Notes under the pieces: model-generated
What the model was told of the DNA's origin: nothing
The model's input: the letters and a program-made list of their open reading frames with translations, nothing else
Databases searched by the model: none
Made by a program: the position numbers and the translations under genes
Origin: Mesostigma viride
Taxonomy: Eukaryota; Streptophyta; Mesostigmatophyceae; Mesostigmatales; Mesostigmataceae
NCBI GenBank assembly: GCA_009746045.1
Contig: RPFO01001989.1
Location: 64,001-84,798, forward strand
Direction: 5' to 3'
DNA: 20,798 nt
Shown: positions 1-9,373 of the stretch, in pieces
Numbering within the stretch: position 1 is the stretch's first letter
How the letters are laid out: each line of letters begins with the position of its first letter

Positions 1-383
1 GAGTCACGGAGCACCGAAGTGCTTTTAATCCCTGTGTGTGCACAGCTACAGGAGAAAGGGCAGAGACCCCCAGTCTCCTTCATGCCAAAGGCATGCCACA
101 GCTGCAATCGGGCGCGGCTAGCTAAAAGGACAGGCTAACGATCCGGCAAACTGTGGGTGCAATAAGACCCATGTGAGCATATCATAGCAAGGAGCGTGGG
201 CAAGTAATCTGAACATAGCCAGGGCGTAGCATGGCTGTACTAGGACTAGGCTAAGGCTATGGCTGGTTGTGTACCGTGCGTTGGCGGCACGTGACTAGGT
301 GTTGGCACAGCTAGGCAACATTCTAGGCATGGCTGCCTTAGCGGCAGTGACGCCAATGGTTACAAGCTAGGGCTATTGCTATT
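1..383. other. Non-coding flank left of the CACTA element
   Basis: I see no gene here. The stretch lies downstream of the possible minus-strand exon at 384-583 and would be its 3' region. A minus-strand TGTAA (TTACA on the plus strand, about 361-365) lies just past the stop and could serve as a green-algal poly(A) signal. The left 145 bases match a second locus in the window (see the repeat at 21-165). Short direct words such as CTAGG and GGCTA recur between 200 and 370 without a clear period. Confidence 0.5.
21..165 (+). repeat. Diverged interspersed repeat, copy 1
   Basis: This segment aligns collinearly with 14527-14668. Shared blocks in order are CTTTnATCCCT, GTGCACAGC, a CATnGCC..AAAGG..GCCACAG..CAAT block, and CTGTGGGTGCAATAA (15 identical bases near 151-165). 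The blocks are separated by small indels, as expected of two old copies of one family. The family is not recognised. The GGTTCAAT in copy 2 resembles part of a Pol III B box, so a SINE-like origin is possible but unproven. Confidence 0.55.
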
Positions 384-583
384 CTAGCCCGCTGCGGGCG
401 TCCACATCTTGTGGTTGATCATCAGGTCCCCGCCCCTCCAGTACACCTTGGGCTTCTGGGGGTCCTGCTTATGGCGGAGGTATTCCGGCCACAGGTCGCG
501 TCGCTGCTGTTGCTGAGCGGGGGTGAGGTCGTCACCCAGCGTCCAGGTGAGGCGGCAGACCAAGGCGGGCCAGCCGGTGTATA
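384..583 (-). CDS. Possible terminal exon of an unidentified minus-strand gene
   Basis: On the minus strand a reading frame runs from a good 3' splice site (CTAAC branch-like sequence, then TTCCAG, ending at 584) to a TAG at 384-386. It encodes about 65 residues rich in charged and aromatic amino acids, including QQQQRRDLWPEYL, KPKVYWRGGDLM and INHKMW near the end. It reads like a real protein C-terminus, and a stop codon lies immediately upstream in the same frame, so splicing would be needed. The ending resembles C-terminal tails I associate with algal non-LTR retroelement proteins, but I cannot name it. The CACTA element sits about 155 bases upstream, in the presumed intron. It could be chance. 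Confidence 0.35.
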
Positions 584-738
584 CTGGAAGGGGTTAGGGG
601 GCGGCCATCTACGTCGGCCACAAGCCCTGGCCCGCGACCCCCTCGACCACCGCGGCCCCAGCGACTCCAGAAGCCCCAGCCTAGGGGAATACAGCAGCAG
701 TAGTGTAGAATAGTTAGACAGTGGCCTTGTACATGCCC

Positions 739-763
739 CACTAGGAACTCGTTGGTGGTAAAA
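739..763 (+). repeat. CACTA left terminal inverted repeat
   Basis: The first 25 bases of the element, starting CACTAGGAACTCG and running into GGTGGTAAAA, are identical to the reverse complement of 9374-9398. The CACTA start is the diagnostic end of the En/Spm superfamily. The next base differs (G here, A at the right end). Confidence 0.96.
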
Positions 764-1139
764 GTGGTAAAAGTGGTAAAAGTGGGTGGTAAAAAGTGGT
801 AAAAAGTGGTAAAAAGTGGTAAAAAGTGGTAAAAAGTGGTAAAAAGTGGTAAAAAGTGGTAAAAAGTGGTAAAAAGTGGTAAAAAGTGGTAAAAAGTGGT
901 AAAACGGTGGGAAAACGCTAGGAGAACAGCAGGTGGTAAAATCATTTTACCACCTTTTACCACCCCTTTTACCACCAAAGTGGTAAAAAATACCACCAAG
1001 TGGTAAAAGCGAGGGTGGTAAAAACACGCCACAAAGTGGTAAAAGTGAGGGTGGTAAAAAGTGGTAAAAAGTGGTAAAAATGAGGGTGGTAAAAAAATAC
1101 CACAAAGTGGTAAAAATGACAGTGATAAAAAAGGGGAAA
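764..1139. repeat. Left subterminal repeat region of the CACTA element
   Basis: Eleven uninterrupted copies of the 10-bp unit AAAAAGTGGT occupy 791-900. Looser GTGGTAAAA and TTTTACCACC motifs in both orientations follow to about 1139, including a palindromic patch near 933-980 where GGTGGTAAAA meets TTTTACCACC. In En/Spm-type elements, short repeated motifs near the ends are binding sites of the TNPA protein and are needed for synapsis and regulation. That role is inferred here from position and pattern. Reading frames across the array are low-complexity artefacts. Confidence 0.9.
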
Positions 1140-1698
1140 ATGCAGATTTGCCAGCATTACAACACAAGCACTGTTAAGAACAGCTTAACAGGCCATCATT
1201 CCAAATGGTTTCTTTATTAGAAATAATAATACATCCCATTAACAGTTGTCTCTCTTGATTTACAATGAGGATTTAGCCCCACATTGGGCGTCTCATCGAT
1301 ACGTTTACACCATTGTGAAATAACACAGGCCGCATCAAGCCCAGCCAATTAATTTACTTCTTCTTCAGGTGTCATCATGATCAATGATGCTTCTTTGCCT
1401 GAACAAAGCCACACAGTTGCCAGCACTCATGCTCTGGAGGCCTGCAGGCACACAGAGCACCACCATTGAAGAGGACACAAGGGCAGCAAGGCAGGGGGGG
1501 GGGGGCAGTCAGGCACGGCAGATAGTTGTTGCCCAGCAAAACATCCCATGGTGAAATGGGTTATGCCTGTGGGTATGATGCATGACCTAGCATGAGAGTG
1601 ATACATACATGAGTAACAAAAATATACGCACATGGCAATTGGGTGTGACAACACCACATCACTACATAGCTAAAACGTGCTTCAGAAAAAACATTCCA
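1140..1698. other. Non-coding stretch between subterminal repeats and the minus-strand gene
   Basis: No gene is seen. This would be the 3' UTR and flank of the minus-strand gene ending at 1699. It holds a small inverted repeat (GTTAAG..CTTAAC near 1173-1189) and a G9-10 run near 1495-1505. On the minus strand a TGTAA occurs near 1260, a possible but distant poly(A) signal. Confidence 0.5.
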
Positions 1699-1848
1699 CT
1701 AAATTACCGGATCAGGAGTCTGACTCTGGGACTCCTTTGCTTGCCGCTCCAGCTCAACTTTCCGCTGCGCTTTTGCCATCATGGCCTTGAGCGCGGCAAG
1801 CTCCAGTTCCGCCTCGGTGAGATCTGGCGCGGAGGGAGCATCGGCAGA

Positions 1849-2163
1849 CGCCGTTGCGGCCGGAGAGCTAGAGGCAGGCGGGATCGCTGGCGCGGAGGGA
1901 GCACCGGCAGACTCCGTTGCGGTCGAAGAGCTAGAGGCAGGCGGGATCGCTGGCGCGGAGGGAGCACCGGCAGACGCCATTGCGGGCGAAGGGCTAGAGG
2001 CAGGCGGGATCGCTGGCGCGGAGGGAGCACCGGCAGACGCTGTTGCGGCCGGAGAGCTAGAGGCAGGCGGGATCGCTGGCGCGGAGGGAGCACCGGCAGA
2101 CACCGTTGCGGTCGAAGAGCTAGAGGCAGGCGGGATCGCTGGCGCGGAGGGAGCACCGGCAGA
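1849..2163 (-). repeat. Five 63-bp in-frame tandem repeats
   Basis: Five adjacent 63-bp units encode 21-residue repeats beginning SAGAPSAPAIPPASS, with variation only in the last six residues. A sixth degenerate unit (SADAPSAPDL) leads into the C-terminal helix. The high identity between units points to recent expansion by unequal exchange or slippage. The repeats would form a flexible Pro/Ala/Ser linker between the folded part and the C-terminal helix. Confidence 0.92.
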
Positions 2164-3152
2164 CGCCTTCTCCTTGGGTGGCGCCCGCGCTCGCTTGGCC
2201 GGTACATACTCATCCGACACCTCCTCCTTCTCCTCTGCTGGCCCCCAACTCTCCTTCAATTTCGCACGTGCGCCTCGAAGGTCGTCGTCAGTGACGTTGC
2301 CCAGAAGGACCCACGCATTCTCGTTGCCCTCGGCGTCACCGTAATGCATCGTGGCAAAGTCAACAAACAGCATTTGCGAGCCCCCATCACGCTCCACAAA
2401 CCGCGTGCCGTAAGGGGCCTTGAGCTTCGGCTTCACCTCCACCACTTTGCCAGGCTCCCAAACATACGCAGCCGGCCGCGCCCCATCGCGCTCGTACTTG
2501 TACCTTTGTGCCACGAAGGCCCCGTGCAGTGCTTCTCCGAAACCACCAGGGCCCGGTCGCTCTTGAACCACCGCGGTTGGCAGTAAGGTGCTCAGATAGT
2601 GCGCAAGCCCCAAGTCCATGGGACCACTAGGAAGCTTTCGCTTTGCAGCCGGCTTCTTGCTGGCGGCGGCTTCTTGCTGGCGGCCGGCTTGTTGCTGGCG
2701 GGCGGCTTGTTGACGGCGGGGCGCGACGTGATGGGCTCGAAGACATCTGGCTTGATGGCAGGCACACGAGCAGGCGGGAGACCATCCGGCATTGGCAGGT
2801 CGGCCAGCTTGGGCACCGTAGTGGGCGGCTCCACGGTGTTGTTGGGCACCGGAGGGGACGGCTGCACAGCGTTGCTGGGCACCGGAGGGGGCGGCATGAC
2901 AGGCTGCGTGCCAACGGGAGGGGGCGGCGGTACAACCTTCTTGGCCACCGGAGGGGGCGGCATGACAGGCTGCTTGGGAACGGGAGGGGGCGGCGGTACA
3001 ACCTTCTTGGCCACCGGAGGCGGCGGCCTCACATCCGATACCTCCACAGGTGCAGGCGCGTACCCTGCCACTTCCTGCTCTAACTCCTCCTCAAGGGCAG
3101 CCAGCCGAGCTCTGAGTCTCCGAATTTCATCTGCTCGGACGCCTGTGTGCAC

Positions 3153-3269
3153 AGGCTTGGCCTCCGGCTTGACCTCCGGCTTTACTTCCGGCTTTACTTC
3201 CGGCTTGACCTCCGGCTTGACCTCCGGCTTGGCCGCCGGCTTTGCCGCCGGCTTGGCAGCAGGAGTTGT
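3153..3269 (-). repeat. 12-bp tandem repeats encoding K-P-E-V / K-P-A-A
   Basis: About nine to ten 12-bp units, written GGCTTGACCTCC or GGCTTTACTTCC on the plus strand, encode successive KPEV, KPEA and KPAA tetrapeptides directly after the exon 2 splice acceptor of the minus-strand gene. This is a low-complexity Lys/Pro linker, likely extended and basic-acidic alternating. Confidence 0.85.
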
Positions 3270-3924
3270 CTGCAAGCAGAGGGCGGGGCATGGAATAAGG
3301 ACGTTAACATTCGGGAAGTCGGTTAGTAGCAGACCTGCGATGAAAGAAAAAACCAAGAAGCTTGCAGACTCCTGTAGCTAAAGATAGCGTTATTACCTTT
3401 GGCATGTTGGTCACGTCGCTTAGCGCTTTGGTATTTTCCTTCACGTCATCATCCTCGTCCTCGGCAAAACTCTGCCTCTTTTTTAAGCTGGAGTTGCTTA
3501 GCCAGCGGCTCAGCTCCTTTTTTACGAATTCTTCAACACTTAGGGCTTTGGGTTTGGAGCCCTTGGGCTTCTGGGCGGTGAGCTCACCAGTCGTCGGGTC
3601 TACCACCCAGCTGGATGCCTCATACTTATCCAGCTCTGCACGGTTGTCGTCAGCCACACATGTTTCCAGAAAGTTTATGCAGCTTTTCTTTACCCGGTTA
3701 ATGAGAGCATCCACCATGGCGCCATCCTGTTCTTTCAGGACATACCCCTCAACGAGGTATGCACGGCCGAAGGTCGTGATTTGCAGTCTTAAGGTCCGCA
3801 CATATTCGGAGGGAACGACGTTTTGTTTCGGCTTTTCCTCTTCACATGCTCGGGCATCAAATTTCTCCCACTCCTCAGGACTGCACACGTGAGCTGGTCG
3901 TAGCACTGCAACCCTTCTCGGCAT

Positions 3925-4440
3925 TTACAACGTTCGGTCGCACACCACCATGCGACCAAGGCTGGCTAAGTCCGGAATCCCCCCGTTTTGCGAACCAACG
4001 TATACATGACGCACTGCACCTGCCTCTGTCCGCCGTTGGATTCAGCAGATCGACGAACCTGGCAGCATCCCGCGCAAAAATTTTTTGAACGTCTTTCGCC
4101 AAAAGGCACCAACGGCAGCTACACAAACGGCCGGACCGCACGCCTCGCGCGGGGCCCGCACGCCCCGCGCGGCTGCGTGCGGATCGGCTAAACTCCGTAC
4201 TGCTTGGTACAAGTACAGAGGCCTCAGGAGCTAAGGCTGTACCGTTTCAGTAGACTTCTACCAATGAGCCCGTGACTAACCAACACTACCGTACACTGAC
4301 CGTAATATCTACCATTTGAATGACTGAGAAAATGTCCGTTTGATCAAAAGGGATCGACGACATCGAAAGCGTTGGCGAGCAGACACAAACTTGCAACGGG
4401 TGACTTAGCGGCTATCACGGCGGCGGGTGGCACCAGAAAG
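3925..4440. promoter_or_regulatory. Divergent intergenic region of the CACTA element
   Basis: About 0.5 kb separates the two divergent transcription units (0.88 kb to the transposase ATG), so both promoters should lie here. No TATA box can be assigned with confidence. The clearest element is a GC-only hairpin: CGCGCGGGGC at 4146-4155 and GCCCCGCGCG at 4162-4171, with a 6-nt loop. The alternation of GTAC words near 4197-4215 is a weaker palindromic patch. Confidence 0.5.
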
Positions 4441-4668
4441 ATGGCGGTCCCACCCATGGATACCGGAATCGAGCCGAACACTTACATCGACACACACATT
4501 GCTAGCTGGCCAAATTTCGTGATGTCTCCTTTCCCTTCCTCCACGGATACCTACATTGTCCAGTTTCATTGGTCATCCTGCAGGCTTCCTGAGTTTTATC
4601 GCCAAATTATGTTGGATGCGTTCCTGGAAATGTCGACTGAGCCGGACTTCATGGTCACGGTTGATTAG
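4441..4668 (+). CDS. Small ORF upstream of the transposase (75 aa), possible uORF or 5' exon
   Basis: An ATG at 4441 opens a 75-residue frame ending TAG at 4666-4668. The frame is open for some distance upstream, but only with non-ATG starts. The protein (start MAVPPMDTGIEPN, later STDTYIVQFHWSSC and EFYRQIMLDAFLEM) has balanced composition and is not low-complexity. I recognise no domain; it is not the usual TNP2 N-terminal transposase-associated domain. It could be an upstream ORF in the transposase mRNA, a separate small protein, or an N-terminal exon. A phase-0 splice from 4653 to 4819 is formally possible, but the donor is weak. Confidence 0.35.
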   Translation: MAVPPMDTGIEPNTYIDTHIASWPNFVMSPFPSSTDTYIVQFHWSSCRLPEFYRQIMLDAFLEMSTEPDFMVTVD

Positions 4669-4746
4669 TGAGCTGCCAGTGGTCTCACTGGCGCAGACGC
4701 CCTAGCGTGGCTCGATTTGTGATCCCGATGGCGACTGGTTAGCCAC

Positions 4747-4788
4747 GGAGGGCCGGCATTGACCATCAACGGTCGATGCCGGCCCTCC
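4747..4788 (+). promoter_or_regulatory. Strong hairpin 15 nt before the transposase start codon
   Basis: A 13-bp perfect stem (GGAGGGCCGGCAT at 4747-4759 with ATGCCGGCCCTCC at 4776-4788) continues through a T-G wobble into an inner GACC/GGTC stem and closes on the 6-nt loop ATCAAC. The 18-pair, GC-rich hairpin would lie in the transposase 5' leader if the ATG at 4804 is used. It could then impede scanning ribosomes or bind a protein. As DNA it could also be a protein-binding palindrome. Confidence 0.8.
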
Positions 4789-4803
4789 ATGTAGAGATTG
4801 TAA

Positions 4804-7800
4804 ATGCGTCAAGGACAGACAGTCGATGAATTCATGGCCGAGGACCCTGACGACGGGTCGGCCAGTGGAGAGGATGCAGCACGCCAGTTTGCTAGAAATT
4901 ATGACGAAGCAGTGGCCAGAGTCAAGGACGATACGCCATTGTACCCGGGATCTGAGAGCAAGGCCTTGATGTTTACATTGCAATTGCTGACGCTAATGGG
5001 GGAAAACTCATGCCCTCAGAGCTTTGCTGATGAGCTCTTCAAGCTGTTGGGAAACGTTCTCCCCGCGGGCAACACTCTGCCCGACAGTATCTGGAAGGCA
5101 CGGAAAGTGATCAAAGGCTTGGGCTTGGGGTACCGTGTGTACGATGCCTGCCCATGCGAGGGTTACTTGTACAAGGACAAGATTACTAAGAGCTGCCCTC
5201 TTTGCAAGCTGTCGCGCTACGAGACGTACACTGACAGAAACGGTGACATCGTCAACTCGCGGAAAGCGCATCGCCAGGTTAGGCACTTCCCCCTGATGGA
5301 TCGGATTAGGGCCTGGTTCCGAGTCCCGGAAATGGCGGAAGCCCTTCAGTACGCTGCGAAACATGAAAACAGGGAGCCAGACTCATCCACGCGCGTTGTG
5401 GACGGCTTGAAAGGCAGGTTTGCACTTGTTTCTACGCCTTCTGTTATGCAATGTGTGCCAAAGTATCAAGTTCGAGATTTTTCCTCTTGCGCTTATCTTT
5501 TGTTTGTACTGCTCTGATGGATACCTTTCTTTTTACGTCTGGTGTTTCTTGTGCATGGACCTGTTCGTGCAGACAGCCGTGCCATCCAGCACATAAAGAA
5601 CAACTGGGACTTTCGCAGCCAGCCGCGGAACACCATCTTCCTTCTGAATTTTGACGGAGTATGTCCAAGGTCTTTCATGGATACCCACAGCAGCTGGCCC
5701 GCGTTTGTTTCCTGTGTCAACTTGCCCGAGTGGGTGATGGTGAATGGGCGGTTTTGCCCTATGGTGCTTCTTGTGGGCGCCATGAAGGGGAAGGCACCCA
5801 AGAACATGACCATTTTTTTGGACTTGATCGCTGAGGACTTCCTGGTACTGTGGAAGGGGTATTACATTTGTGATGTGACGCTGGACGTGGCGGGTGTTTA
5901 CACTACGACATTTGTGAGGTCCATTCTTGCTGGCATAATTCACGACTACCCGGCATACTCCAAGTCCCTGAACATTCCAGATGCAGGGTACTATCAATGC
6001 GTCCTACATGGTGATGAGTGGCGTGGGGTTTTTATCTCAAATGGCCGTATCGTTCTCCTTGGCAATGACCGCATGTTTCCCGAGGGTGACCCCCGCCGGC
6101 CGGCTCACGCTCCTGTTGTTCAGGAGATGGACCATGCTGGCTACCTGAAGTACTGTGCTACGCTAAAAAAGCAGCCCGAGCCGTTTCTCAAGTTACCGTA
6201 CTGGGTTCACCTGAAGATCCGTCATTTTATTGACGAGTTCCATCTGTGTCCCAACAACTTCAAGCGGGTCATTCATTGCACAAGCGGTAATTGCTAAACA
6301 TTTAATTGTATCATTTCATTGTGATTGTTGCATGCATACATTGACTGTGGCCTATCTGTTCACATGGAAAGCTGATGTAATATTGTTTTGTTTTTTTTTT
6401 TCTGTTTGTACTCCATGCAGGGAAGGCTATGGCGACCGGGTCACTTCGTGGCAGGCTGAAGGTCCTCGGTCTGAACCCGGAGCTGTGGCGGCCTGATGAA
6501 GACCCTCCACCGGAGGGAGACCCACCACCGGAGGGAGACCACCAAAGTCCACCGAAGAAAGGCCGCAAGAAGAAGAGGGCGCCAGCACCGCGCCCCGGGT
6601 TCCAGCTGACGGCTGAGGAAAAGGCTGATATCAAGCGTAAGTGTGACATTGGGTTTTTATTTTTCCCGTAATTTGGAAATTTAATATGTAGGACTGACTA
6701 TGGTCTGTGTGATTTACATAGGACTGACTATTTTTTTCGGCTGTCGTGTTACTACTATGTGTTATTTTTTTGCGTGTGGTTGTAATGCGCAGGTCTCGAT
6801 GACATCATGGCGCATAGCCTACCCGACTACTTCACCGGCCGGATCAGTGGCTTGCTCTGCGATGCGAAGAGTACTGAAAAATCCAAGACGCGTGACAAGA
6901 TCCTCTACTTTTGCAAGCAACTCCCGACCATCTTGCGTGGGCGGTTAGATGACGATGCACGGCAAGCATTTCTCCTTCAATCAGCGGCCTGGGACTTTGT
7001 GTTTTCTAGCGGCCCGGCGACTCAGCAGCAGTTGGATGACTGCGGCGAGATGTTTTTGCTTGCTGCTGTGGCGATGGAGCGTATAGCGCCAGCGTCTGAG
7101 ATGGCAAAATCTGTTCATATGATGGCCCACCTGGCCCAGCAAATCCCCTTGTTGGGTCGATGTGACACCCGCACCATGGCGTCGGGCGAGCGGATGATGG
7201 GGGCCATCACGAAAGCTAAGCTGTCCAACGTCAATGTGGAGTGCTCCATGGACGGAGCATATCGCAAGTCTGAGGCGCTGACCCATCTGGCCTATCACAT
7301 GGTGAAAACCGGGATGGTAAGTACACGCTAGTGACCGATTTTTTTTTTAATGGATTTGTGTGCAGATTTAGTGTTATGTACGCGCTCCTTGTGGCACGGT
7401 CTTGTGCTGCATGCAGCTAATTTCTGTGCATATTTGTGTGCGCTGCTTGCAATGTCTTGTTTGCTTTCTTTTTTTTCTTTCAGCCAAAAGACCGCTACTA
7501 CATCTGGGACGTCATCCACGCAGACCCGTCCAAGAAGGTCGAGTTGGGGGGGCGCAGCCGCAAGAATTTCTACACTTTCACCGCCGCGGAATCTGATGAA
7601 GTGGGCGCGATTTTGTTGGAGTATGCGCTGCCCAATGCGGAGTACAAAGATCCCGAAGTCAACGGCGATGAGGCCTACTGGTAAGACGCCGCTGTCCTAT
7701 TATTGTAAGTTGCTATTCTTTGAGCTGATTTTCTTTCAGTATAGGGAACTTCATCTGATTTCCAAGGACTACTGCCGTTATTCTAATTTTTTTTTTCTTG

Positions 7801-8863
7801 CATTGCTATCTTGCTTTGTATACGATGTGCATGCAGGCGGCCCTTGTGCAGCGACCTCTCATGGCTCAAAGACTGGATCGGACTCAACCAGCAGCCGCTG
7901 GTCCCGGAGCTTGTCCAGGCTGCAGCAGCCGGCGTGCAGCTCAAGGCTGAGGAGTATGATAGGGTGCACTTGTACGGTTTCAATTACCGGACAAAAGAAG
8001 CTGACAGGAAGCAAGCATGGCGGACTGCAAACTGTGGTGTAGCCTACCATAAGGAGGGAAGCAGCACTCAGTACGGCTACCTGACCCACATTCTCGTGGC
8101 AAAGCTGGTGCAGCCGGTGGGGCAGTGGACTAAACAGCTTGTGCTGAGAGTAGAGCTTTTCGATGCATCGGAGGTGGCTTACATTCGGGATCAACGCTTG
8201 GTGTTGGTCCGCAGCGCCGAGGCACCACGCACGGCAAAGCTAGTGTGGCCAACATCTGTTAGCTCTGTTGGGTTTGTGCTGGACCCACGGCATCAGCCCC
8301 AGCTTTCGGTCATTCACTGCAAGCTGCCCCGTCACCTGGCAACCGGGTGGGCTTTGGAGAACGAGTTTTTCCAAAGCACGGCGACAAGGTGGCAGGAAGA
8401 CATCAGGTACTTCCCACCTGAGCCGCCCGCTGAACGGCCGCCCGCTGAACCGCCGCCCGCTGATCCGTCGCCCGCGCCATCAAGCACGGCGGCACGACCT
8501 TCACGCGCAGCCCCGCCGCGCAAGAAAAAGAAGCCGCCCGATGAACGGCAGCCCGCGCCGGCAACCACGGCGGCAGGACCTTCACGCGCAGCCCCGCCTC
8601 GCAAGAAAAAGAAGCCGCCCGCTGAACGGCAGCCCGCGCCGGCAACCACGGCGGCAGAACCCTCACGCGCAGCCCCGCCCCGCAAGAGAAAGAAGAAATC
8701 TGAGGCTTTGGCGCCTGCATCACACAAGGGGAAGGAGCCCATGCCCCCGTTGCGCACAAGTGCACGCGCGCGCACGGTCAGGGACTATAGAGAACAAACC
8801 CCTAGCAACGAGGGGAATGACAGTGATTTTAACGGTAGTGATGCCAAGGATGATTCTGATTGA
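4804..8863 (+). CDS. TNP2-type CACTA transposase, six exons, 1095 aa
   Basis: This is the transposase that cuts and joins the element ends. Phase-consistent exons are 4804-5417, 5577-6286, 6421-6636, 6793-7316, 7484-7680 and 7837-8863, giving an intact 1095-aa frame; introns are 133-167 nt with GT-AG borders and mostly T-rich 3' ends. Exon 1 has the TNP2 pattern YPGS, LPDSIWKARKVIKGLGLGY, then a CxC..CPxC cluster (C116, C118, C131, C134), VRHFPLMDRI and VVDGLK. Exon 2 carries NFDGV (D231, first catalytic Asp), HDYPAY, and LPYWVHLKIRHFIDEFHL, where DEFH (D424, H427) is the D(2)H motif of CMC transposases. Exon 4 has MAHLAQQIPLLG and SGERMMG (E646, third acid), matching the DUF4218-like part of plant TNP2 proteins. 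The C-terminus is Pro-rich with three basic repeats, probably nuclear-localising, and ends acidic. The start is the first ATG in frame; a stop codon directly precedes it. All catalytic residues are present, so it may be active. Confidence 0.94.
8471..8701 (+). repeat. 81-bp tandem repeats in the transposase C-terminus
   Basis: Two complete 81-bp units and most of a third encode 27-residue repeats with the core PSRAAPPRKKKKPP (residues about 966-1042). Each holds a KKKK-type basic cluster like a nuclear localisation signal. The last unit changes to PRKRKKKS. Unit similarity at the DNA level indicates recent tandem duplication. Confidence 0.9.
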
Positions 8864-8910
8864 TGCTGCTGTGCAAGCATTTTGCGGCCTCATTAGATGC
8901 TGCTCACAAG

Positions 8911-8939
8911 TGTAATCATGCCGTATTATGTTGAATAAA
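8911..8939 (+). terminator. Transposase poly(A) signals
   Basis: TGTAA at 8911-8915 lies 48 bases after the transposase stop and is the usual polyadenylation signal of chlorophyte genes. A canonical AATAAA follows at 8934-8939. Cleavage would be expected within about 20-30 bases, just before the right subterminal repeats. Confidence 0.7.
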
Positions 8940-8994
8940 GATGCATCATTCATTGTTTGGGCCTAAACTGACTTGTTGTCGGTTCAGCCCTTGT

Positions 8995-9373
8995 GTTTTT
9001 TACCACTTTTGTGCTCGTCGTGGTGTTCTTTTTACCACTTCAGCCACTTTTTATCACTTTTTACCACTTTTACTGCTTTTTACTGCTTTTTACTGCTTTT
9101 TACTGCTTTTTACTGCTTTTTACTGCTTTTTACCACCATTTTCCACCTTTTACCACTTTTACCACCTCCGTTAGGTGGTAAAAGTGGTAAAAGGTGGTAT
9201 TTTTTACTGCTTTTTACTGCATTTTACTGCTTTTTACTGCTTTTTACTGCTTTTTACTGCTTTTTACTGCTTTTTACTGCTTTTTACTGCTTTTTACTGC
9301 TTTTTGGTTGTAAAAAGTGGTAAAAAGTGGTAAAAAGTGGTAAAAAGTGGTAAAAAGTGGTAAAAGTGGTATT
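8995..9373. repeat. Right subterminal repeat region of the CACTA element
   Basis: It starts with TTTTTACCAC-like motifs, then about six copies of TTTTTACTGC (9070-9130). A palindromic patch around 9140-9200 joins TTTTACCACC to GGTGGTAAAA. Ten more TTTTTACTGC units follow (9201-9300, one with an A substitution), and then five TAAAAAGTGG units in the opposite orientation (9311-9360) next to the terminal repeat. The interior unit differs from the left-end unit (ACTGC against ACCAC). Confidence 0.9.

Larger units (their letters stand above)
1699..3924 (-). pseudogene. CACTA second gene: Pro/Ala-rich coiled-coil protein, TNPA-like by position, split by a 1-nt indel
   Basis: I do not recognise the family. 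The start is the ATG at 3924-3922. Exon 1 (3924-3397, 176 codons) ends AAG|GTAATA, and the acceptor TTGCAG gives exon 2 from 3269; both junctions are phase 0. Exon 1 encodes a mixed alpha/beta-like region ending in an acidic, Lys-rich stretch. Exon 2 starts with KPEV/KPAA tetrapeptide repeats (12-bp units), then a short coiled coil (RRLRARLAALEEELEQEV) and PPPPPV repeats. At about 2643-2676 the frame breaks: 18-bp units of Lys/Pro/Ala/Ser codons contain one 17-base copy. The following open frame (to TAG at 1699-1701) carries a globular-looking part, five 21-aa SAGAPSAPAIPPASS repeats and a C-terminal helix rich in Glu, Lys and Leu. Read through the break, the protein would be about 700 aa. The indel may be real, a sequencing error, or hide an intron, though no good splice sites lie there. 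Divergent position to the transposase suggests the accessory DNA-binding protein; this is inference. Confidence 0.72.

Noticed and set aside
411-713. 100-aa plus-strand frame
   Set aside because: It starts with GTG, has no domain-like composition, and overlaps the more protein-like minus-strand exon.
791-900. Regular short repeats resembling a CRISPR array
   Set aside because: The 10-bp units are contiguous with no spacers, and they belong to the transposon subterminal region of a eukaryotic element.
532-1167. 211-aa minus-strand frame rich in Phe-Tyr-His
   Set aside because: It runs through the TTTTTACCAC array and crosses the transposon boundary.
1609-2586. 325-aa and 187-aa plus-strand frames
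   Set aside because: They mirror the 63-bp repeats of the better-supported minus-strand gene; the frame continuity follows from the repeat length being a multiple of three.
2599-3381. 260-aa plus-strand Gly/Thr-rich frame
   Set aside because: It is the antisense of the PPPPPV and KPEV repeats; the minus-strand version has phase-matched splice sites.
8941-9323. Phe/Leu/Tyr-rich plus-strand frames
   Set aside because: They are translations of the TTTTTACTGC array.
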